A DNA stretch of 17,484 bases from DAOTEJ01 sp035454085 (GCA_035454085.1 DAOTEJ010000056.1:1-17484); one strand, 5' to 3'. Counted from the first letter of the stretch, positions 1 to 8,770 are shown. The notes: a model not told the origin generated them from the letters alone. A program made the numbers and translations.

Positions 1-385
1 GACCTTCGGCCTGGCCTGCTGCGCGGTCGAGATGATGCACGCGGGCGCGTCGCGCTACGACCTTGACCGCTTCGGCATCATGTTCCGCCCGAGCCCCCGG
101 CAGTCGGACCTGATGATCGTCGCCGGCACCCTGTGCAACAAGATGGCGCCGGCGCTGCGCAAGGTCTACGACCAGATGGCCGAGCCGCGCTGGGTCTTGT
201 CCATGGGATCGTGCGCCAACGGCGGCGGCTATTACCACTACTCGTACTCCGTGGTCCGCGGCTGCGACCGCATCGTGCCGGTCGACGTCTACGTGCCGGG
301 CTGTCCGCCCACGGCCGAGGCACTGATCTACGGCCTCATCCAGTTGCAAGCCAAGATCCAGCGCACCAACACCATCGCGCGCTGA
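1..385 (+). CDS. nuoB: NADH-quinone oxidoreductase subunit B (NuoB), 5'-truncated
   Basis: NuoB carries cluster N2, the last Fe-S centre of complex I, and passes electrons to quinone at the interface with NuoD. The window opens inside the gene; reading from base 2 gives 127 residues starting TFGLACCAVEMMH. From the usual betaproteobacterial length of about 160 residues, roughly 30 N-terminal residues are missing (family knowledge). The N2 ligands are visible: the tandem Cys-Cys (bases 17-22), the Cys of MGSCANGGG (base 212) and the Cys of VPGCPPTAEAL (base 302). An in-frame ATG at base 32 is internal, because the Cys-Cys pair lies upstream of it. The stop is TGA at 383-385, and nuoC starts 21 nt later. 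Nothing suggests damage other than the window edge. Confidence 0.97.
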   Translation, partial: TFGLACCAVEMMHAGASRYDLDRFGIMFRPSPRQSDLMIVAGTLCNKMAPALRKVYDQMAEPRWVLSMGSCANGGGYYHYSYSVVRGCDRIVPVDVYVPGCPPTAEALIYGLIQLQAKIQRTNTIAR

Positions 386-406
386 AGGCGCCTCAAGAAA
401 CCGTCC

Positions 407-1003
407 ATGAACCGCCTCGAATCCCTGGTCGAGAACCTCAAGCGCGAGCTCGGCGAGCGCGTCGCCTCGCTGGACGTGGCGCTCAACGAGGTCACCCTGG
501 TCGTGCGCGCAAGCGATTACCTGGACGCGATGCGCGTGCTGCGCGACTCGGCGGACCTGCGCTTCGAGCAGCTCATCGACCTCTGCGGCCTGGATTACCT
601 GGGCTACGGCGACGCTCCCCTCGATGGCGCGCGCTACGCCGTGGTCACGCACCTGCTGTCGGTCAAGCACAACTGGCGCGTGCGCGTGCGCGTGTTCTGC
701 GCGGACGACGACTTTCCACGCGTGGCCTCGGTCGACGGGCTGTGGCCCGCCGCCGGCTGGTTCGAGCGCGAAGCTTTCGACCTCTACGGCATTGTCTTCG
801 ACGGCCACCCCGACCTGCGCCGCATCCTCACCGACTACGGCTTCGTCGGCCACCCGTTCCGCAAGGACTTCCCGGTCTCGGGCTACGTCGAGATGCGCTA
901 CGACCCCGAGCTCAAGCGCGTCGTCTACCAGCCGGTGAGCATCGAGCCGCGCGAGAACGTCCCCCGAGTTGTGCGCGAGCCCGGGTACGGAGAGGGGCGC
1001 TGA
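407..1003 (+). CDS. nuoC: NADH-quinone oxidoreductase subunit C (NuoC, 30 kDa type)
   Basis: NuoC is a cofactor-free structural subunit of the hydrophilic arm that packs against NuoB and NuoD. The 198-residue protein has the 30 kDa subunit signature from about residue 120: EREAFDLYGIVFDGHP, followed by RRILTDYGFVGHPFRKDFP. Its tail, PVSIEPRENVPRVVRE, is the normal C-terminus for stand-alone betaproteobacterial NuoC, so it is not fused to NuoD as in enterobacteria. The start is the ATG after a weak AAGAAA; no strong Shine-Dalgarno is visible. Its stop TGA (1001-1003) overlaps the ATG of a 25-codon mini-ORF as TGATG. Length and motifs agree with the family. Confidence 0.97.
   Translation: MNRLESLVENLKRELGERVASLDVALNEVTLVVRASDYLDAMRVLRDSADLRFEQLIDLCGLDYLGYGDAPLDGARYAVVTHLLSVKHNWRVRVRVFCADDDFPRVASVDGLWPAAGWFEREAFDLYGIVFDGHPDLRRILTDYGFVGHPFRKDFPVSGYVEMRYDPELKRVVYQPVSIEPRENVPRVVREPGYGEGR
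989..995 (+). promoter_or_regulatory. Shine-Dalgarno-like site near the nuoC stop
   Basis: GGAGAGG lies inside the last codons of nuoC, 7 nt before an ATG at 1003. It is a better ribosome binding site than the one in front of nuoD itself (GAGAA at 1063-1067). It therefore appears to serve the mini-ORF 1003-1080 rather than nuoD directly. Whether ribosomes use it is inference. Confidence 0.4.
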
Positions 1004-1080
1004 TGCCTGCCGCGACTGCCTTGCGCCCTGGGGCCGGGTCCGTGACGCCGGTGCTTCGGCGCGAGAACCACCATGGCTGA
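1003..1080 (+). CDS. 25-codon mini-ORF bridging nuoC and nuoD
   Basis: A small reading frame starts at ATG 1003-1005, sharing a base with the nuoC stop (TGATG). It ends at TGA 1078-1080, just past the nuoD start codon at 1073-1075, so it spans the whole nuoC-nuoD gap and overlaps nuoD by 8 nt. It encodes MPAATALRPGAGSVTPVL followed by RRENHHG, with no recognisable domain. A GGAGAGG sits 7 nt upstream. The arrangement suits a coupling peptide: ribosomes ending nuoC could re-initiate here, open the hairpin at 1046-1062 and terminate on top of the nuoD start. The frame could equally be chance in GC-rich DNA, which has few stops. No function is claimed. Confidence 0.3.
   Translation: MPAATALRPGAGSVTPVLRRENHHG
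1046..1062 (+). promoter_or_regulatory. Hairpin immediately upstream of the nuoD start
   Basis: Two mutually exclusive hairpins can form here. One is a 5-bp CGCCG/CGGCG stem (1046-1050 with 1057-1061). The other is GUGC/GCGC closed by a C(UUCG)G tetraloop (1051-1062), a notably stable RNA loop type. It ends 10 nt before the nuoD ATG, next to the weak GAGAA ribosome site, so it could limit independent initiation at nuoD. No U-tract follows, so it is not an intrinsic terminator. Confidence 0.35.
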
Positions 1081-2326
1081 GATCAAGAACTACACCCTCA
1101 ACTTCGGGCCGCAGCACCCCGCGGCACACGGCGTGCTGCGCCTCGTGCTCGAGCTCGACGGCGAGGTGATCGAGCGTGCCGACCCGCACATCGGCCTGCT
1201 GCACCGTGCCACCGAGAAGCTCGCCGAGACCCGCACCTACCTGCAGTCCGTGCCCTATATGGACCGGCTGGACTACGTCTCGATGATGGCCAACGAGCAC
1301 GCATACGTGATGGCCATCGAGAAGCTGCTGGGCATCGAGGTTCCGGAGCGCGCTCAGTACATCCGCGTGATGTTCGACGAGATCACCCGCATCCTGAACC
1401 ACCTGCTGTGGATCGGGGCGCACGGGCTCGACGTGGGCGCCATGGCCGTGCTGCTCTATGCCTTCCGCGAGCGCGAGGACCTGTTCGACGTCTACGAGGC
1501 GGTCTCGGGCGCGCGGATGCACGCGGCCTACTACCGGCCGGGCGGGGTGTACCGGGACCTGCCGGACGCGATGCCCCAGTACAAGCCCTCCAAGTACGCC
1601 AGCGCGCGCGAGACCGCGCGCCGCAACGAGACACGCCAGGGCTCGGTGCTCGACTTCATCGAGGCCTTCACGCGCCGCTTCCCGAACTACGTCGACGAGT
1701 ACGAGACCCTGCTCACCGACAACCGGATCTGGAAGCAGCGCCTGGTCAGCATCGGCGTGGTCAGTCCCGAGCAGGCGCTGGCCTGGGGCTTCACCGGGCC
1801 CATGCTGCGTGGCTCCGGCGTGGCCTGGGACCTGCGCAAGAAGCAGCCCTACGAGGTCTACGACCGCGTCGACTTCGACATCCCCGTGGGCGTCAACGGT
1901 GACTGCTACGACCGCTACCTGGTGCGTGTGGCCGAGATGCGCCAGTCCAACCGCATCATCGAGCAGTGCGTGGCCTGGCTGCGCGCCAACCCCGGGCCGG
2001 TGATGAGCGACAACCACAAGGTGGCGCCCCCCTCGCGCGTCGAGATGAAGTCCAACATGGAAGAGCTGATCCATCACTTCAAGCTCTTCACCGAGGGATT
2101 CCACGTGCCGCCGGGCGAGGCCTATTCGGCGGTCGAGCACCCCAAGGGCGAATTCGGCATCTATCTCGTGTCCGACGGCGCCAACAAGCCCTTCCGTCTC
2201 AAGATCCGCGCCCCCGGCTACGCGCACCTGCAGGGCCTCGACATGATGGCGCGCGGACACATGATTGCCGACGCCGTGACCATCATCGGCACGCAGGACA
2301 TCGTCTTCGGCGAGATCGACAGGTAG
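1073..2326 (+). CDS. nuoD: NADH-quinone oxidoreductase subunit D (NuoD, 49 kDa type)
   Basis: NuoD, with NuoB, forms the quinone-binding cavity of complex I. The 417-residue product begins MAEIKNYTLNFGPQHPAAHG and ends ADAVTIIGTQDIVFGEIDR, both typical ends for betaproteobacterial NuoD, so the ATG at 1073 is well supported. The quinone headgroup ligands known from the family are present: His19 (in PQHPAAHG) and Tyr68 (in MDRLDYVS), with the same 49-residue separation as His59/Tyr108 of the bovine subunit. The gene is full length. The ribosome site is weak (GAGAA), and expression may depend on coupling through the mini-ORF upstream. nuoE follows after 4 nt. Confidence 0.98.
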   Translation: MAEIKNYTLNFGPQHPAAHGVLRLVLELDGEVIERADPHIGLLHRATEKLAETRTYLQSVPYMDRLDYVSMMANEHAYVMAIEKLLGIEVPERAQYIRVMFDEITRILNHLLWIGAHGLDVGAMAVLLYAFREREDLFDVYEAVSGARMHAAYYRPGGVYRDLPDAMPQYKPSKYASARETARRNETRQGSVLDFIEAFTRRFPNYVDEYETLLTDNRIWKQRLVSIGVVSPEQALAWGFTGPMLRGSGVAWDLRKKQPYEVYDRVDFDIPVGVNGDCYDRYLVRVAEMRQSNRIIEQCVAWLRANPGPVMSDNHKVAPPSRVEMKSNMEELIHHFKLFTEGFHVPPGEAYSAVEHPKGEFGIYLVSDGANKPFRLKIRAPGYAHLQGLDMMARGHMIADAVTIIGTQDIVFGEIDR

Positions 2327-2330
2327 CCCG

Positions 2331-2842
2331 ATGAGTGCCGTTCCCGAAAACCAGCGGCTGCTCTCGGCGGCCACCTACGCCCTGATCGACCGCGAGTGCG
2401 CCAAGTTCCCGGCGCAGCAGCGCCAGTCGGCCGTCATTCCTGCCCTGGCGCATGCGCAGCGTCAGCTTGGCTGGCTGTCGGACGAGGTCCTGCGCGAGGT
2501 CGCGGACTACTTGGGCATGGCGCCGATCGCCGTGTACGAGGTCGCGACCTTCTACAACATGTTCGACCTGGCGCAACCGGGGCGCTTCAAGATCACGGTG
2601 TGCACCAACCTGCCGTGCGCGCTCTCGGGCGCCAACCAGGCGGCGGCGCACCTCAAGAGAAAGCTGGGCATCGACTTCGGCGAGACCACCGCCGACGGCT
2701 GCTTCACGCTCAAGGAAGGCGAATGCATGGGCGCCTGCGGCGACGCGCCCGTGCTGATCGTCAACAACGAGCGCATGGAAAGCTTCATGAGCGACGACAA
2801 GCTCGACTCCCTGATCGACGAGCTGCGCGGCAAGGAGCGCTC

Positions 2843-2846
<4 letters not shown>
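2331..2846 (+). CDS. nuoE: NADH-quinone oxidoreductase subunit E (NuoE, 24 kDa type)
   Basis: NuoE is the thioredoxin-fold subunit of the NADH module and carries the 2Fe-2S cluster N1a. The 171-residue protein shows all four ligands in the family arrangement: Cys91-x4-Cys96 (CTNLPC), then Cys132-x3-Cys136 (CMGAC). The helical N-terminal half includes VATFYNMFDLAQPGRF just before the cluster domain. The start ATG lies 4 nt after nuoD. The stop overlaps the nuoF start as ATGA (2843-2846), indicating translational coupling of the two electron-input subunits. Confidence 0.97.
2832..2837 (+). promoter_or_regulatory. Shine-Dalgarno of nuoF
   Basis: AAGGAG inside the last codons of nuoE, 5 nt before the nuoF ATG at 2843. 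It selects 2843 as the nuoF start although the same reading frame stays open far upstream across nuoE. Confidence 0.75.
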
Positions 2847-4147
<1,301 letters not shown>

Positions 4148-4152
4148 CGACC

Positions 4153-6474
4153 ATGGTCGAAATCCACATCGACGGCAAGAAGCTCGAGGTCGCGCCCGGC
4201 AGCATGGTGATCCAGGCTGCGGCGCAGGCCGACATCTTCATTCCGCACTTCTGCTACCACAAGAAGCTCTCGATCGCGGCCAACTGCCGCATGTGCCTGG
4301 TCGAGGTCGAGAAGGCGCCCAAGCCGCTGCCCGCCTGCGCCACACCGGTGACGCCCGGCATGGTGGTGCACACCAAGAGCGAGAAGGCGCGCGCCGCGCA
4401 GAAGTCGGTGATGGAGTTCCTGCTCATCAATCATCCGCTCGACTGCCCGATCTGCGACCAGGGCGGCGAGTGCCAGCTGCAGGACCTCGCGGTGGGCTAC
4501 GGCGGATCGGCGAGCCGCTACGACGAGCCCAAGCGCGTGGTGTTCCACAAGAGTATCGGCCCGCTGATCTCCGCCCAGGAGATGACCCGCTGCATCCACT
4601 GCACGCGCTGCGTGCGCTTCGGTCAGGAGATCGCCGGGGTGATGGAGCTCGGCATGGCCGGGCGCGGCGAGCACTCCGAGATCCTGTCCTTCGTGGGCCA
4701 GTCGGTCGACTCGGAACTGTCGGGCAACATGATCGACCTGTGCCCCGTGGGCGCGCTCACCTCCAAGCCCTTCCGCTACGAGGCGCGCACCTGGGAGCTG
4801 GCCCGACGCAAGTCGGTCAGCCCGCACGACGCGCTGGGTGCCAACCAGGTCGTGCAGACCAAGGCCGGGCGGGTGCTGCGCGTGGTTCCGCTCGAGAACG
4901 AGGCGGTCAACGAGTGCTGGCTCTCGGACCGCGACCGCTTTGCCTACGAGGGGCTCACCGCGGCCGACCGCGTGACGCGTCCCATGCTCAAGCAGGACGG
5001 CCGCTGGCACGAGGTCGACTGGCCCACCGCGCTCGACTACGTGGCCCACGCCCTGATCGACGTGAAGACCAAGCACGGTGCCGAGGCGATCGCCGCGGCC
5101 GCCGGCCCCACCAGCACGGTCGAGGAACTCGCGCTGCTGGGCGGGTTGGTGCGCGGGCTGGGTTCGGACAACGTGGACTTCCGGCTGCGCCAGTCGGACT
5201 TCAGCGCCGACGGCCAGCGTGCCGGCATCCCCTGGCTGGGACTGCCGGTGGCCGAGACCGAGCAGCTCGATCGCATTCTTCTGGTCGGGGCCTTCCTGCG
5301 CAAGGATCAGCCGCTGCTCGCCGCGCGCGTGCGCCAGGCGGTCAAGCGCGGCGCGCAGGTGAGCGTGCTGCACGCCGCCGACGATGATCTGCTGATGCCG
5401 GTCGCGGCCAAGGCCATCGTGGCGCCCGACGCCTGGGTGAGCGAGCTGGCCCAGATCGCCACTGCGCTTGCCGAGATCAAGCATCTTCCCGCCCCGGTCG
5501 CCGGGATCGTGGTCGGGGCCGAGGCACGGCGCATCGCCGAGAGCCTGGCCAGTGGCCACCAGGTGGCGCTGTGGCTGGGCAACGCCGCCGTTCAGCACCC
5601 GCAGGCGGCGCAACTTGCCGCGTGGGTGCAATCGATCGCTCATGCGCTGGGTGCCCGCCATGGCGTGCTGGGCGAGGCTGCCACCAGCGTGGGCGGCTAC
5701 GTCGCCGGCGCGCTGCCGCAGGCGGGCGGCCTGAACGCGCGCGCCATGTTCGAGCAGCCGCGCCGCGCCTACCTGCTGTGGAACCTCGAGCCAGAGTACG
5801 ACTGCGCCAACCCCGCGCAGGCGCTCCAGGCGTTGGGCCAGGCGGCCACGGTGATCGCCTGCACGCCCTACCGCAACGGCGCGCTCGAGTACGCCGACGC
5901 CATCCTGCCGATCGCGCCTTACACCGAGACCGGCGGCACCTACATCAACTGCGAGGGGCGCGTGCAGTCCTTCAACGGCGTTGCCGCGCCGCTGGGCGAG
6001 TCGCGTCCGGGCTGGAAGGTGCTGCGCGTGCTGGGCAATCTGCTCGGTCTTGGCGGCTTCGATCAGGACAACCTCGATGCCGTACGGGCCGGGCTGGTGC
6101 CCGCCGAGGTCGCTGCGCGCCTGAGCAACGACACACGGGTCGCGCCGGCCGCGCCGGCCGCGCCCGGCGGCGGCATGCAGCGCCTGTCTGACGTTCCCAT
6201 CTACTTCAGCGACGCGATCGTGCGCCGTGCGGCCGCCCTGCAAAAGACGCGCGACGCGCGGCCCCCGCGCGCCACGGCCAACGCGGCCACGCTCGCTGCC
6301 GCGGGCCTGGCGGCGGGCGACAAGGCACGCGTGGTGCAGGATGGCGCCAGCGCCCTGCTCGAATGCGCCCTCGACGAGCGCCTGCCCGACGGCGTGGTGC
6401 GGGTCAGCGCCGCGCACGCCAGCACCGCCACCCTGGGTGCGATGTTCGGCGCGATCCGACTGGAGCGTGCCTGA
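4153..6474 (+). CDS. nuoG: NADH-quinone oxidoreductase subunit G (NuoG, 75 kDa type)
   Basis: NuoG relays electrons from NuoF towards NuoI and is the largest Fe-S subunit of the complex. Domains in the 773-residue product: an N-terminal ferredoxin fold with 2Fe-2S N1b ligands Cys34, Cys45, Cys48 and Cys62; the His-Cys3 motif for N5 (His94, Cys98, Cys101, Cys107); the 4Fe-4S N4 ligands Cys147, Cys150, Cys153 and Cys197; then a molybdopterin-oxidoreductase-like domain with no cofactor expected. The segment that carries cluster N7 in E. coli reads SVSPHDALGAN here, with no cysteines, so N7 is absent. An Ala-Pro linker made of a 9-nt repeat lies at residues 664-672. The start is ATG 4153; an in-frame GTG at 4144, overlapping the nuoF stop, would add three residues. 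Confidence 0.97.
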   Translation: MVEIHIDGKKLEVAPGSMVIQAAAQADIFIPHFCYHKKLSIAANCRMCLVEVEKAPKPLPACATPVTPGMVVHTKSEKARAAQKSVMEFLLINHPLDCPICDQGGECQLQDLAVGYGGSASRYDEPKRVVFHKSIGPLISAQEMTRCIHCTRCVRFGQEIAGVMELGMAGRGEHSEILSFVGQSVDSELSGNMIDLCPVGALTSKPFRYEARTWELARRKSVSPHDALGANQVVQTKAGRVLRVVPLENEAVNECWLSDRDRFAYEGLTAADRVTRPMLKQDGRWHEVDWPTALDYVAHALIDVKTKHGAEAIAAAAGPTSTVEELALLGGLVRGLGSDNVDFRLRQSDFSADGQRAGIPWLGLPVAETEQLDRILLVGAFLRKDQPLLAARVRQAVKRGAQVSVLHAADDDLLMPVAAKAIVAPDAWVSELAQIATALAEIKHLPAPVAGIVVGAEARRIAESLASGHQVALWLGNAAVQHPQAAQLAAWVQSIAHALGARHGVLGEAATSVGGYVAGALPQAGGLNARAMFEQPRRAYLLWNLEPEYDCANPAQALQALGQAATVIACTPYRNGALEYADAILPIAPYTETGGTYINCEGRVQSFNGVAAPLGESRPGWKVLRVLGNLLGLGGFDQDNLDAVRAGLVPAEVAARLSNDTRVAPAAPAAPGGGMQRLSDVPIYFSDAIVRRAAALQKTRDARPPRATANAATLAAAGLAAGDKARVVQDGASALLECALDERLPDGVVRVSAAHASTATLGAMFGAIRLERA
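6142..6168 (+). repeat. 9-nt tandem repeat in nuoG encoding an Ala-Pro linker
   Basis: Two exact copies of GCGCCGGCC are followed by a third differing at two positions (GCGCCCGGC). Together they encode APAAPAAPG at NuoG residues 664-672, between the molybdopterin-like domain and the C-terminal segment. The reading frame is preserved for any copy number. Confidence 0.7.
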
Positions 6475-7526
6475 TGAACGTGCTCAACAGCGTCGTCTGG
6501 ACCCTGGTGCTGATCTTCGCGCTGGTGCTGCCCCTGCTGGGGGCGGTGGCCTACCTGACGTACTGGGAGCGCAAGATGATCGGGTGGATGCACATCCGCC
6601 TGGGGCCCAACCGGGTGGGGCCGCTGGGCCTGCTGCAGCCCATCGCCGACGCGGTCAAGCTCATCTTCAAGGAAGTCATCACCCCCAGCCAGGCCGACAA
6701 GAGCCTGTACTTCATCGGTCCGGTGATGGTCATGATGCCCGCGCTCGCCGCCTGGGCAGTGGTGCCGCTGGCGCCGGGCGTGGTGCTCTCCGACATCAAC
6801 GCCGGACTGCTCTACGTGATGGCGATCACCTCGATGGGCGTCTACGGCGTGATCATCGCCGGTTGGGCCTCGAACTCGAAGTACGCCTTCCTGGGCTCGA
6901 TGCGCGCCGCGGCGCAGATGGTGAGCTACGAACTGGCCATGGGCTTCGTCCTGGTGGCCGTGCTGATGGTCTCGGGCACCCTGAACATGACCGGCATCGT
7001 CGAGGGCCAGGGCCGCGGCATGGCCGCCGCCGCGGGCTTCCCGGTGTTCTCCTGGAACTGGCTGCCGCTGCTGCCGCTGTTCGTGATCTACGTGGTCTCG
7101 GCAGTGGCCGAGACCAACCGCCACCCCTTCGACGTGGTCGAGGGCGAGAGCGAGATCGTCGCCGGCCACATGATCGAGTACTCGGGCATGGGCTTCGCGG
7201 TGTTCTTCCTCGCCGAGTACGCCAACATGATCCTGCTGTCCACGCTGGCCACGGTCATGTTCCTGGGCGGCTGGATGGCGCCGGTCGACCTCGCCCACTT
7301 CGGCATCACGCTGCCCGGCCCCATCGCGGCGATCGCGCCCTGGTTCTGGCTGCTGGCCAAGGTCTTCGTCGTCGTGTCGCTGTTCATCTGGTTCCGCGCC
7401 ACGTTCCCGCGCTACCGCTACGACCAGATCATGCGTCTGGGCTGGAAGGTCTTCATCCCCATCACGCTGGTGTGGCTGGTGATCCTGGCGGTGTGGATGC
7501 AGACCCCGTGGAACCTCTGGAAGTGA
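6474..7526 (+). CDS. nuoH: NADH-quinone oxidoreductase subunit H (NuoH, ND1 type)
   Basis: NuoH is the membrane subunit at the heel of complex I and forms the membrane side of the quinone channel. The 350-residue, mostly hydrophobic product has the family motifs YWERKMIGWMHIRLGPNRVG and QPIADAVKLIFKE near the N-terminus. In the middle is the acidic loop AETNRHPFDVVEGESEIVAG, whose glutamates are thought to link quinone chemistry to proton transfer. The ATG at 6474 shares one base with the nuoG stop (TGATG) and has GGAG 8 nt upstream (6462-6465). The frame is open further upstream, but that part lies within nuoG. Length is normal. Confidence 0.98.
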   Translation: MNVLNSVVWTLVLIFALVLPLLGAVAYLTYWERKMIGWMHIRLGPNRVGPLGLLQPIADAVKLIFKEVITPSQADKSLYFIGPVMVMMPALAAWAVVPLAPGVVLSDINAGLLYVMAITSMGVYGVIIAGWASNSKYAFLGSMRAAAQMVSYELAMGFVLVAVLMVSGTLNMTGIVEGQGRGMAAAAGFPVFSWNWLPLLPLFVIYVVSAVAETNRHPFDVVEGESEIVAGHMIEYSGMGFAVFFLAEYANMILLSTLATVMFLGGWMAPVDLAHFGITLPGPIAAIAPWFWLLAKVFVVVSLFIWFRATFPRYRYDQIMRLGWKVFIPITLVWLVILAVWMQTPWNLWK

Positions 7527-7534
7527 GTCCGACC

Positions 7535-8074
7535 ATGGCCGACACCACCGCGTCCCGCGCCCCGTCCGTGCCCGCCACCTCGTCGAGCGGCGGCGCCTCG
7601 GGCTTCTTCGGTTCGCTGATGCTCAAGGAGCTGATCAAGGGCATGGCGCTGACCGGGCGCTACTTCTTCGCGCCCAAGATCACGATCCAGTACCCGGAAG
7701 AAAAGACGCCGATGTCGCCGCGCTTTCGCGGCCTGCACGCGCTGCGCCGCTACCCCAACGGGGAGGAGCGCTGCATCGCCTGCAAGCTGTGCGAGGCGGT
7801 GTGCCCGGCCATGGCGATCACCATCGAGAGCGAGCAGCGGGCCGACGGCACGCGCCGCACCACGCGCTACGACATCGACCTCACCAAGTGCATCTTCTGC
7901 GGCTTCTGCGAAGAGAGCTGCCCGGTGGACTCGATCGTCGAGACCAATATTCACGAATACCACGGCGAGGCCCGCGGCGATCTTCTCTACACCAAGGAGA
8001 TGCTGCTCGCCATCGGTGACCGCTACGAGCAGGACATCGCCGCGGCCCGCGAGGCCGACGCGAAGTATCGATAA
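7535..8074 (+). CDS. nuoI: NADH-quinone oxidoreductase subunit I (NuoI, TYKY type)
   Basis: NuoI holds the two 4Fe-4S clusters N6a and N6b that bridge NuoG to NuoB. The 179-residue product has two complete ferredoxin motifs: Cys80/83/86/90 (CIACKLCEAVCP) and Cys119/122/125/129 (CIFCGFCEESCP). Between the ATG and the conserved FFGSLMLKELIKGMALTGRY lies a low-complexity Ala/Ser/Thr/Pro/Gly segment of about 22 residues. It makes the protein longer than the roughly 163 residues usual in betaproteobacteria (recalled, not computed). An ATG at 7619 would remove conserved residues, so 7535 is preferred. The stop TAA precedes a 64-nt gap with three hairpins, the largest break in the operon after nuoC-nuoD. 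Confidence 0.96.
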   Translation: MADTTASRAPSVPATSSSGGASGFFGSLMLKELIKGMALTGRYFFAPKITIQYPEEKTPMSPRFRGLHALRRYPNGEERCIACKLCEAVCPAMAITIESEQRADGTRRTTRYDIDLTKCIFCGFCEESCPVDSIVETNIHEYHGEARGDLLYTKEMLLAIGDRYEQDIAAAREADAKYR

Positions 8075-8082
8075 GGGGAGGG

Positions 8083-8129
8083 CGGGCCGGCAGGCCCGGC
8101 GGCTGGCCCAGCCAGCGCCGGACCGGCGC
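8083..8129 (+). promoter_or_regulatory. Three tandem GC hairpins in the nuoI-nuoJ gap
   Basis: The gap folds into three adjacent perfect hairpins. The first is CGGGCC/GGCCCG (8083-8088 with 8093-8098, loop GGCA). The second is GGCUG/CAGCC (8101-8105 with 8109-8113, loop GCC). The third is GCGCCG/CGGCGC (8115-8120 with 8124-8129, loop GAC). No U-run follows, so intrinsic termination is unlikely. They sit at the point where the genes switch from the peripheral arm (nuoI) to the membrane arm (nuoJ onward) and end 9 nt before the nuoJ ATG. A role in mRNA processing, stability or differential expression is inference. Confidence 0.5.
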
Positions 8130-8138
8130 CCAAGAAGC

Positions 8139-8762
8139 ATGGACATCAAGACGGTTCTGTTCCTGATCTTCGCCGCGATCATGCTCGGCGCGGCCAGTCG
8201 CGTCGTCACCGCGCGCAACCCGGTGCACGCGGTGCTCTACCTCGTGCTTGCCTTCTTTTCGGCCGCCTGCCTGTGGATCCTGCTCAAGGCGGAGTTCCTG
8301 GCGATCGCGCTGGTGCTGGTCTACGTGGGTGCGGTGATGGTGCTGTTCCTGTTCGTGGTGATGATGCTCGACGTGCACATCGATCGCGGCGAGGGCAGCT
8401 TCTGGCGGCACGCCCCGGTGGCGCTGGGGGTGGCGGCGCTGATCCTGCTGCAACTGTGGCTGGTGCTTGCCCAGCCCGCGTGGCTGGCCATGACCGCCGC
8501 GCCGCCGCCGCCGCCGGCGCAGTCGCCCAGCAACATCCACGCGCTGGGGCTGCTGACCTTCACCGAGTACATCTACCCGCTGCAGGTGGCGGGGGCGCTG
8601 CTGCTGGTGGCCATCGTGGCCGCCATCGCCCTGACCCTGCGCGGCCGCAAGGATTCCAAGCATCAGGATCCCGCGCTGCAGGTCCGCGTCGCCGCGCGCG
8701 ATCGCGTGCGCCTGGTGTCGATGGATGCCGACGAAGAAGGACGCCAGACCCGCAAGGTCTGA
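8139..8762 (+). CDS. nuoJ: NADH-quinone oxidoreductase subunit J (NuoJ, ND6 type)
   Basis: NuoJ is a small membrane subunit next to NuoH, K and N. Its third helix changes shape during the catalytic cycle in known structures. The 207-residue product is strongly hydrophobic, with about five membrane helices. The conserved helix-3 region reads LAIALVLVYVGAVMVLFLFV, and ARNPVHAVLYLVLAFF precedes it. A loop between helices 4 and 5 holds five consecutive prolines (residues 122-126, CCG codons 8502-8516), and the C-terminal tail of about 40 residues is polar and charged. The start ATG has only AAGAAG nearby. No in-frame alternative start fits better. Confidence 0.95.
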   Translation: MDIKTVLFLIFAAIMLGAASRVVTARNPVHAVLYLVLAFFSAACLWILLKAEFLAIALVLVYVGAVMVLFLFVVMMLDVHIDRGEGSFWRHAPVALGVAALILLQLWLVLAQPAWLAMTAAPPPPPAQSPSNIHALGLLTFTEYIYPLQVAGALLLVAIVAAIALTLRGRKDSKHQDPALQVRVAARDRVRLVSMDADEEGRQTRKV

Positions 8763-8770
8763 GCCGACAA

